Source: UCB2 sp964475735 (GTDB lineage: Bacteria; Chloroflexota; Dehalococcoidia; Tepidiformales; Tepidiformaceae). From it: a stretch of 11,265 nt of DNA. Shown here piece after piece: positions 6,781 to 11,265 of this stretch; position 1 is the first letter of the stretch, and every line of letters starts with the position of its first letter. The stretch lies in NCBI GenBank assembly GCA_964475735.1, contig CAYYYI010000086.1:1-11265 (forward strand), read 5' to 3'. The translations under genes and the position numbers were made by a program. The notes under the pieces were generated by a model. The model was not told the DNA's origin and ran no database searches. It saw nothing but the letters and a program-made list of their open reading frames with translations.

Positions 6781-6850
6781 GGGTTCGGTCCTTGCTTCCC
6801 GTGCCCTGGGGCACAGCCGGGCGGGGAATTGTGGGATGCGGGAACTCCGC
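6781..6850 (-). promoter_or_regulatory. ahcY leader with ribosome-binding site and small hairpin
   Basis: The 70-nt gap before ahcY holds an AAGGA Shine-Dalgarno (6793-6789) and, just upstream, a hairpin GTGCC/GGCAC (6814-6801). I see no strong promoter hexamer pair and no match to SAM or SAH riboswitch cores, so read-through from the GNAT gene is the simplest reading. Confidence 0.4.
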
Positions 6851-7759
6851 TCAGCGCCGGAGCGTCACGAAAGAGCCATCATACTTGCGGCCGCGAATAG
6901 ACGCCCGCACGCGGCGAAGGGCCGCGAACAGCCCAAGAGGGTCTCGCCGTGCGGCGCTCGCCTCCACAAGCTGGCACGACTCCCGGTAGCCGATCCGCTC
7001 GTAGGCGGCCACTGCGGGCCGGTTCGACGGGTCGACGGTGAGGACAACCGTGGAGCAGTAGGCGAGGAGCGTCTCCGTCACGGCGCTTGTGGCGGCGGTG
7101 GCGTAGCCATGCCCGCGGTAGGCCGGGTGGGTGAACACGTTGCCGACAACGGCCACGCCCTCCTGGGGAGAGACGACGTGCGTGCCGGCCACGGCCACGA
7201 GCCGCCCATCCACGACAATGCCGCGGTAGACGCCCTTCTCCAGGTGCTCGGACACGTAGTAGCTGGGGCCACCCTCGGAGGAGTAGAGCGCGTTCACCCT
7301 GCGGATGTCGAGGCCCGTCATGGGCACGGCAGGGATGTTGGAAAAGGGCGCAAAGGCCGTGGCGTTGACGCTCATGCGGATCATCGTCTGTTGCGTGGCC
7401 AGCCGGAAAACGCGCTTGAGCGAATCGACGTGCTGGGGCTGGCAGGTGACGTACGTGTGCGACGGCCCGGGGTGGATGGTAAGGATGGCAGCCACAGCGT
7501 CGGGGTCGCCCATCACGAACGTGGCGTCGCCCAGGCCGCCCTTGCTGTGAAGGACAAGCCCCGAACCGGATTCGCCCCACGCCCGGTACCAGTGCGTGCG
7601 CTCCACGAGCCCGGGCTCGAGCTGGCCGAGAGCATAGGCCGTGTAGTCGATGCGCGGTTTCAGCATCTCGCGGATGCGGACGGGGTCGCGCAGCTGCTGC
7701 ACCACGTAGTCGTGGTGGCGGCGCACGGCGCCTTCCCAGCGCATTTCGTTTTCGGCCAC
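6851..7759 (-). CDS. GNAT-family N-acetyltransferase, substrate unknown
   Basis: 302-residue protein with an N-terminal region of about 140 residues that I do not recognise and a C-terminal GNAT domain (about 150-270). The acetyl-CoA pyrophosphate-binding loop is visible: VVGNVFTHPAYRGHGYATAA, with R215-G-H-G-Y-A220 as the R/Q-x-x-G-x-G/A motif. Motif B follows as VLTVDPSNRPAVAAYERIGYRE (239-260), with the typical Asn and the A-x-x-x-Y-x-x-x-G-F/Y end. The long N-terminal half may be a second, degenerate GNAT fold. The GTG start at 7759 shares one base with the TAG of the upstream kinase (TAGTG), so the two are probably translationally coupled; an in-frame ATG at 7744 is the alternative. Placed between the PfkB kinase and ahcY, it may act on a metabolite of the SAM cycle, but nothing in the sequence shows that. 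Confidence 0.85.
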   Translation of the reverse strand: MAENEMRWEGAVRRHHDYVVQQLRDPVRIREMLKPRIDYTAYALGQLEPGLVERTHWYRAWGESGSGLVLHSKGGLGDATFVMGDPDAVAAILTIHPGPSHTYVTCQPQHVDSLKRVFRLATQQTMIRMSVNATAFAPFSNIPAVPMTGLDIRRVNALYSSEGGPSYYVSEHLEKGVYRGIVVDGRLVAVAGTHVVSPQEGVAVVGNVFTHPAYRGHGYATAATSAVTETLLAYCSTVVLTVDPSNRPAVAAYERIGYRESCQLVEASAARRDPLGLFAALRRVRASIRGRKYDGSFVTLRR

Positions 7760-8673
7760 TACTTCCCCACCTCGAAGTGCGTGAGCGCGCGGAACTCCAG
7801 GTAGCGCTGCTCGACCTCGTCGCGCGTGAGGGTGAGCAGCCGGTCGGGGCCGTACCCCTCAACCTGGAACGAAGCCACGGTTGAACCATAGATCACGGCG
7901 CGCCGGATCTGCGCCGTTGTAACCTCGGGCACGGTGTCGAGGTAGCCGAGGAAGCCACCCGCAAAGGCATCGCCCGCCCCCGTGGGGTCGATCACCTCTT
8001 CGAGCGGGTAGCCCGGGGCCACGAAGTAGTCCTGTTCGCTGACGAAGGCGGCGCCGTATTCGCCCAGCTTGATGAGCACGCCCCGCGGGCCGCCATTGAG
8101 AAGGGCGCGGCCCGCCCGCGCGATGCTCGGAGTGCGAGCGATCTCGCGGGCTTCGCTCTCATTAAGGGAAACGAGGTCGGCCTGGCGCATGGTTGCCCGA
8201 AGCTCATCCAGGGCGCCATCGATGAAGAACTTGATGGTGTCGACCATGGTCGTGCGGGGCGCCGTGAGCAGATTCATTATGTCGCGCTGCAACACAGGGT
8301 CCCCCGCGGCGAGGAACGCCGAGGTGGAGTCCTCCCAGCCGGCGGGAAGCCACGGTCGCCAGTCCGCGTTCACGCCCAGGTCGGTGTAGAGCGTGTCGCG
8401 GGTGTTCATGTCGAAGTGGTAGCGGCCGCCCCATCGGCTCGTCGCGCCGCCTGGAATGGTCTCGATACCTGCCAGGTCGATGCGCCGGCCTTCGAGCTTG
8501 CGCCGCTCCACGGCGGGGAAGTCATCGCCAATAGCGGCCAGAAGGCGCACGTCCGTGAACAGCGCACCGGCGAGCGCGGCGCACGTGGCCGACCCCCCGA
8601 GCGAATCGTGCACCTTCGCAAAAGGCGTCTCTATCTCGTCGATGGCCACCCAACCGGCGACCAGGAGCGTCAT
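7759..8673 (-). CDS. PfkB/ribokinase-family sugar or nucleoside kinase
   Basis: 304-residue ATP-dependent kinase of the PfkB superfamily. The second family signature is clear: DPTGAGDAFAGGFLG (from residue 229), containing the anion-hole GAGD with catalytic base Asp235. The first signature is a divergent LGGSATCAALAGALF (25-39), where the usual Asn of GGxxxN is replaced by Cys. VSLNESEAREIA is the nucleotide-domain segment also common in these kinases. Its ATG overlaps the TGA of mtnP (ATGA, 8670-8673) and its TAG overlaps the next gene start, so it is locked into the mtnP operon. Candidate substrates from context are adenosine (the AhcY product) or a ribose derivative from MTA salvage. Methylthioribose kinase MtnK belongs to another fold, so that name is not applied. 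Confidence 0.88.
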   Translation of the reverse strand: MTLLVAGWVAIDEIETPFAKVHDSLGGSATCAALAGALFTDVRLLAAIGDDFPAVERRKLEGRRIDLAGIETIPGGATSRWGGRYHFDMNTRDTLYTDLGVNADWRPWLPAGWEDSTSAFLAAGDPVLQRDIMNLLTAPRTTMVDTIKFFIDGALDELRATMRQADLVSLNESEAREIARTPSIARAGRALLNGGPRGVLIKLGEYGAAFVSEQDYFVAPGYPLEEVIDPTGAGDAFAGGFLGYLDTVPEVTTAQIRRAVIYGSTVASFQVEGYGPDRLLTLTRDEVEQRYLEFRALTHFEVGK

Positions 8674-9545
8674 ACTGTCACCGCCGCGCGTCGCGCAAGA
8701 ATAGGCCCGAGCCGCTTCCGGGCTTCATCGCCAATGGCTTCAAGTGGCGTCACGAGGGCAGCGTCGAGGGCAGAGTGGCAGGCGCACGCGCCCACGGGCA
8801 GGGCCTGCACCAGCTGCCTCACGGCAGCGCGGCTCGTTTCCACGTTGCGCTGCAGCACGGCGAACACAGTCTTCGCGTCCACCGCTTCGTGTTCGTGATG
8901 CCACGCATCGTAGTCTGTGACGGCGGCGAGGACGCAATAGCAGAGCTCCGCTTCGCGGGCCAGGCGCGCCTCGGGCAGGGCCGTCATGCCGACGATGTGC
9001 GCGCCCCACGAGCGGTAGAGGTGGCTTTCCGCGCGCGTCCCGAAGGCGGGTCCCTCGATGACGACGTACGTGCCGCCTTCGCGGACGGTGGCCCCTGCCC
9101 CGCGGGCGGCAGCGGAGACGGCTTCTCGCATAGGCTCGCAGAAGGGATCGGCCAGGGCCACGTGCGCCACTACTCCCTGCCCGAAGAACGTTGGAGGCCG
9201 CTGCCCGGCCGTGCGGTCGATTAGCTGGGCGGGGACGGCCATGTCGCCGGGGTGGTACTCCTCGCTGAGGCTACCAACCGCCGAGACCGCGAGCACGCGC
9301 TCGACGCCCAGTGACTTGAGCGCCCAGAAGTTGGCGCGCTGGGGCAGTTCTGAAGGAAGAAGCGCGTGCCCGCGCCCGTGCCGGGCCAGGAATGCGGCCC
9401 GCCGGCCTTCGAGCGTGCCCACGCGGATGGCGTCGCTCGGGGGGCCGAAGGGCGTGTCAATGGCGATCTCCTCGATGGATTCAAGGCCCGGCATCTCGTA
9501 GAAGCCCGAGCCGCCAATAACGGCGAGATCGATGGAACCAGGCAC
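8670..9545 (-). CDS. mtnP: S-methyl-5'-thioadenosine phosphorylase
   Basis: 291-residue nucleoside phosphorylase cleaving MTA with phosphate to adenine and 5-methylthioribose-1-phosphate. Motifs of the PNP/MTAP trimeric family: GGSGFY (11-16), RHGRGH (55-60, phosphate site), RANFWALKSLGV (70-81), SAVGSL (88-93), EGPAFGTRAES (164-174), GMTALPEA (186-193). TDYDAWH (210-216) carries the Asp pair that selects 6-aminopurines, so adenine rather than hypoxanthine/guanine nucleosides. A C-terminal CAC motif (Cys254, Cys256) followed by an AL..A..T segment is usual in bacterial and archaeal MTAPs. The start is GTG at 9545 with GGAGAG 9 nt upstream. The product feeds MtnA, encoded just upstream; its stop overlaps the kinase start. 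Confidence 0.96.
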   Translation of the reverse strand: MPGSIDLAVIGGSGFYEMPGLESIEEIAIDTPFGPPSDAIRVGTLEGRRAAFLARHGRGHALLPSELPQRANFWALKSLGVERVLAVSAVGSLSEEYHPGDMAVPAQLIDRTAGQRPPTFFGQGVVAHVALADPFCEPMREAVSAAARGAGATVREGGTYVVIEGPAFGTRAESHLYRSWGAHIVGMTALPEARLAREAELCYCVLAAVTDYDAWHHEHEAVDAKTVFAVLQRNVETSRAAVRQLVQALPVGACACHSALDAALVTPLEAIGDEARKRLGPILARRAAVTV

Positions 9546-9578
9546 GCGCGGCTGCTCTCCGGTGCAAAGGTTGCGTGC

Positions 9579-9584
9579 AGTGTA
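9579..9584 (-). promoter_or_regulatory. Possible internal -10 box (TACACT) for mtnP
   Basis: TACACT (minus strand 9584-9579) lies in the 53-nt gap between mtnA and mtnP and would give a leader of about 27 nt containing GGAGAG. No clear -35 is present. Read-through from mtnA would work equally well. Confidence 0.3.
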
Positions 9585-9598
9585 GCCGTTCGGCGCGT

Positions 9599-10633
9599 CT
9601 ATCGCTGGCCGAACAGGTTCGCGATCGCCTCGCCGAAGGGAGGCCGCAGTACGCCCCGTTCGGTGATGATGGCGGCGATGCAGGAGGCGGGCGTTACGTC
9701 GAAGGCAGGGTTGTAGGCTTCCACGCCCTCAGGGCTCCAGCGCGCGTCGCCGAACCCGCCGACCTCAGACGCCGAGCGGGACTCGATCGGGATCCCTTCG
9801 CCCGATGGGCAATCGGGGTCGAACGTAGACGTGGGCGCGGCGATGTAGAACGGAACAGAGTGCCGGACCGACACAGCGGCGAGACCATAGGTGCCCACCT
9901 TGTTGGCGGTGTCGCCATTGGCGGCGATGCGGTCCGCGCCGGTAATGACCGCCTGGACCGCACCCGAAGCGATGAGCGAAGCCGCCGCTGTGTCGGGGAG
10001 GAGGGTCGCGGGGATGCCCAGGCGGGTCAGTTCCCACATCGTCAGCCGCGCGCCCTGGAGGAGCGGGCGGGTCTCGGTCGCGTAGCACCTGCTCAACCGC
10101 CCCTGTTCGTGGGCCACCAGCACCACGCCAAGAGCCGTACCGATGCCAGCCGTGGCGAGCGCACCCGTATTGCAGTGGGTGAGCACGGATGCGCCCGGCG
10201 GCAACAGCCCGGCGCCGTTGCGGCCGATGGCTTCGTCCTCCGACTGGCGCGTCACAAGGAACTCCTGCGCGTGCCGCCAGAGGGCATCCCGGCGCGCCTG
10301 CGGCTCCGGGCCCGCGGCAAGGGCGACCACCAGCGCGCGCCGCAGGGCCCTGCCCAGGTCGGCCGCAGTCGGGCGAGTGGCGTCTATCTCGCGAGCCGCA
10401 CGGGCGAGGTCGTCATCGGTGACGTCGCCCGCATCAGCGGCCACGGCCATGCCCGCGGCGCCCATGACCCCGAGCAAGGGCGCACCGCGCACGCGCAACT
10501 CTCGGATGGCCTCGCACACGGAGCTGACATCGGACAGCAGGATGCGCCGCTCGGCGAAGGGGAGGCCTGTCTGGTCGAGGATATCGATGCCAGCGCCCGG
10601 GATTAGCCGGACAGGCTCAATTCGGTTCTTCAC
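9599..10633 (-). CDS. mtnA: S-methyl-5-thioribose-1-phosphate isomerase
   Basis: 344-residue enzyme isomerising 5-methylthioribose-1-P to the ribulose-1-P form, the step after MtnP in MTA salvage; member of the eIF2B-like isomerase family. Motifs: DQTGLP (20-25), RGAPLLGV (49-56), THCNTGALATAG (152-163, catalytic Cys154), YATETRPLLQGARLT (184-198), DTAAASL (214-220), and ITGADRIAANGDTANKVGTYGLA (from 230, catalytic Asp234). The NGDTANKVGTY block and the RGAPLLG segment mark MtnA rather than the related ribose-1,5-bisphosphate isomerase or eIF2B subunits. The start is GTG at 10633; TAGACT lies 6 nt before it and no Shine-Dalgarno is seen, so the mRNA is probably leaderless. Later salvage enzymes (mtnB to mtnD) or a methylthioribulose-1-P aldolase are not in the window. 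Confidence 0.97.
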   Translation of the reverse strand: MKNRIEPVRLIPGAGIDILDQTGLPFAERRILLSDVSSVCEAIRELRVRGAPLLGVMGAAGMAVAADAGDVTDDDLARAAREIDATRPTAADLGRALRRALVVALAAGPEPQARRDALWRHAQEFLVTRQSEDEAIGRNGAGLLPPGASVLTHCNTGALATAGIGTALGVVLVAHEQGRLSRCYATETRPLLQGARLTMWELTRLGIPATLLPDTAAASLIASGAVQAVITGADRIAANGDTANKVGTYGLAAVSVRHSVPFYIAAPTSTFDPDCPSGEGIPIESRSASEVGGFGDARWSPEGVEAYNPAFDVTPASCIAAIITERGVLRPPFGEAIANLFGQR

Positions 10634-10645
10634 GCAGCCAGTCTA
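10634..10645 (-). promoter_or_regulatory. mtnA promoter -10 (TAGACT) placed for a leaderless mRNA
   Basis: TAGACT (minus strand 10645-10640), then 6 nt, then the GTG start. No Shine-Dalgarno fits in front of the start codon. An imperfect 16-bp palindrome (10649-10664, seven of eight pairs) sits immediately upstream, between the -10 and the expected -35, and could be an operator. Confidence 0.45.
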
Positions 10646-10648
10646 GTG

Positions 10649-10664
10649 CTTGCGCGCGCACAAG
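10649..10664. repeat. Imperfect palindrome upstream of mtnA -10
   Basis: CTTGCGCG/CGCACAAG reads the same on both strands except at one base pair. Its position over the mtnA promoter spacer makes it a candidate operator. It differs from the inverted repeat before marR, so the two do not share an obvious site. Confidence 0.35.
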
Positions 10665-10690
10665 GCCGCACTGTCGTCCTGCATCGCCTT

Positions 10691-10705
10691 CCGGCAGCCT
10701 GCCGG
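10691..10705. terminator. Hairpin after marR, without T tract
   Basis: CCGGCA / TGCCGG with a 3-nt loop, a few bases past the marR stop on the minus strand. It may pause or weakly terminate transcription between marR and mtnA. The missing T run makes intrinsic termination doubtful. Confidence 0.3.
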
Positions 10706-10711
10706 GGAGCC

Positions 10712-11176
10712 TCAGCCGCCGTTGACCGCACTGACCTTCACCGATGATTCCAATGCCTCGAGGTCTGACCGCAGCCGGGCGCGCGTGGCTTCGCCGATGC
10801 CGGAGAGCAGGTCGGACACGTGCCTTTGGAGGCGGCCCTCGATGGCCTGGACAATCCGCCGGCCGGAGTCCGTTAGCTCCAGGCGCACGGCGCGGCGGTC
10901 CTCCATGTCTCGCAGGCGGTGCACATGACCGGCGCGCTCGAGCCTGTCGAGCACCCCGGTCACCGTTTGCGACTGTTGCGAGAGGAAGTCTGCGACGAGG
11001 CGAGGCTGGGGACGGTCGAACGAACCGATGGCCAGGAGCGTCACAGCCTGGATGAAGGTGACGTCGTGCTCCTGCACCAGGCGCCGGTCGAGCTCGCGAA
11101 CGAAGGCGTTGGTGGTGCGGTAGAGGCTCGCTACCAGGTCAAGCTCGTGCGTTGCTCCGATGCTGGTGGTAACCAT
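10712..11176 (-). CDS. MarR-family transcriptional regulator
   Basis: 154-residue winged helix-turn-helix protein, cytoplasmic, expected to bind palindromic DNA as a dimer. Helices from about 12-35 and 115-150 form the dimer interface. The HTH covers about 56-84 (RLVADFLSQQSQTVTGVLDRLERAGHV), where SQTVTGVLDRLE is the recognition helix. The wing is RLRDMEDRRAVRLELTDSG (87-105), with the Asp-Arg-Arg pattern typical of MarR. The ligand is not apparent. The ATG at 11176 sits 6 nt after TACACT, suggesting a leaderless transcript, and a short inverted repeat at 11197-11211 may be its own operator. It lies 78 nt upstream of mtnA on the same strand; control of the methionine-salvage genes is possible but unproven. 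Confidence 0.92.
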   Translation of the reverse strand: MVTTSIGATHELDLVASLYRTTNAFVRELDRRLVQEHDVTFIQAVTLLAIGSFDRPQPRLVADFLSQQSQTVTGVLDRLERAGHVHRLRDMEDRRAVRLELTDSGRRIVQAIEGRLQRHVSDLLSGIGEATRARLRSDLEALESSVKVSAVNGG

Positions 11177-11188
11177 GGCGGCAGTGTA
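11177..11188 (-). promoter_or_regulatory. marR promoter: extended -10 (TGCTACACT), leaderless arrangement
   Basis: TACACT (minus strand 11188-11183), preceded by TGC to form an extended -10, then 6 nt, then ATG. An extended -10 can explain the lack of a recognisable -35. Transcription would begin at the start codon. Confidence 0.5.
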
Positions 11189-11196
11189 GCACGTCT

Positions 11197-11211
11197 ATCC
11201 CAATGCGGGAT
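11197..11211. promoter_or_regulatory. Candidate MarR operator, inverted repeat ATCCC-N5-GGGAT
   Basis: Perfect 5-bp arms around AATGC, 8 bp upstream of the marR -10, overlapping the promoter region. MarR proteins often repress their own gene from such sites. The arms are short, so chance occurrence is possible. Confidence 0.4.
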
Positions 11212-11265
11212 GCAGGCGAGTACCAGAATGCTATGCCTTTGTAGTCTTTACGGAAGATCAACTTC
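11212..11265. other. Noncoding edge, noticeably AT-richer than the rest
   Basis: From about 11220 the base composition drops from strongly GC-rich to roughly even. No gene is identifiable. It could be the far promoter region of marR or the control region of a divergent gene beyond the window. Confidence 0.3.

Noticed and set aside
6801..6814. SAH riboswitch in the ahcY leader
   Set aside because: The 70-nt leader has only a short hairpin and lacks any conserved riboswitch core I can recognise.
5593..6900. 435-residue plus-strand frame antisense to ahcY
   Set aside because: ahcY is complete with all NAD and substrate motifs; the opposite frame has no domain features and extends across the intergenic gap.
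11150..11264. Minus-strand open frame entering from the right edge (KLIFRKDYKGIAFWYSP...)
   Set aside because: It reads plausibly but is only about 39 codons in view, lacks the GC-rich third positions of its neighbours, and overlaps the marR promoter and start in another frame. Sequence beyond 11265 would decide.
1..11265. CRISPR arrays, tRNA or rRNA genes, insertion sequences
   Set aside because: No regularly spaced repeats, no tRNA-like cloverleaf or rRNA sequence, and no transposase or terminal inverted repeats were seen on reading both strands.

Overview
The window is GC-rich bacterial chromosomal DNA with dense, mostly minus-strand operons and many GTG starts or start/stop overlaps. The gene content (SAM-cycle enzymes, a bifunctional phosphoglucose/phosphomannose isomerase, an S-box-type riboswitch and apparently leaderless promoters) would suit a Chloroflexota-like bacterium. 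That assignment is an inference; no marker gene settles it.

Layout, in transcription order on the minus strand. (1) 11176-10712: a MarR-family regulator, then 10633-9599 mtnA (5-methylthioribose-1-phosphate isomerase), 9545-8670 mtnP (MTA phosphorylase), 8673-7759 a PfkB-family kinase, 7759-6851 a GNAT acetyltransferase and 6780-5518 ahcY (S-adenosylhomocysteine hydrolase). (2) 4659-3460 metK (SAM synthetase), preceded by a leader of about 300 nt with a SAM-I-clan riboswitch and an attenuator hairpin. Three sugar-phosphate genes follow almost without gaps: an NDP-sugar pyrophosphorylase (3441-2422), a phosphohexomutase (2432-1008) and a phosphoglucose/phosphomannose isomerase (from 1011, running off the left edge). 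On the plus strand, between the metK promoter and the 3' end of ahcY, sits a small ParE/RelE-type toxin-antitoxin pair (4963-5490).

Functionally the window collects enzymes around S-adenosylmethionine: synthesis (MetK), recycling of the methylation by-product SAH (AhcY), and salvage of the polyamine/quorum-signal by-product MTA (MtnP, MtnA). The PfkB kinase could dispose of the adenosine made by AhcY, but its substrate is not shown by sequence. The three genes behind metK would together turn fructose-6-phosphate into mannose-6-P, mannose-1-P and GDP-mannose. They appear to lie in the transcription unit controlled by the SAM riboswitch.

The most notable non-coding feature is the metK leader. 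It has a compact aptamer with the conserved SAM-I-clan core but no room for a P4 helix, followed by a chain of mutually exclusive GC-rich hairpins ending in a terminator-like stem. Three promoters (antitoxin, mtnA, marR) have a -10 hexamer exactly 6 nt before the start codon, which predicts leaderless mRNAs.
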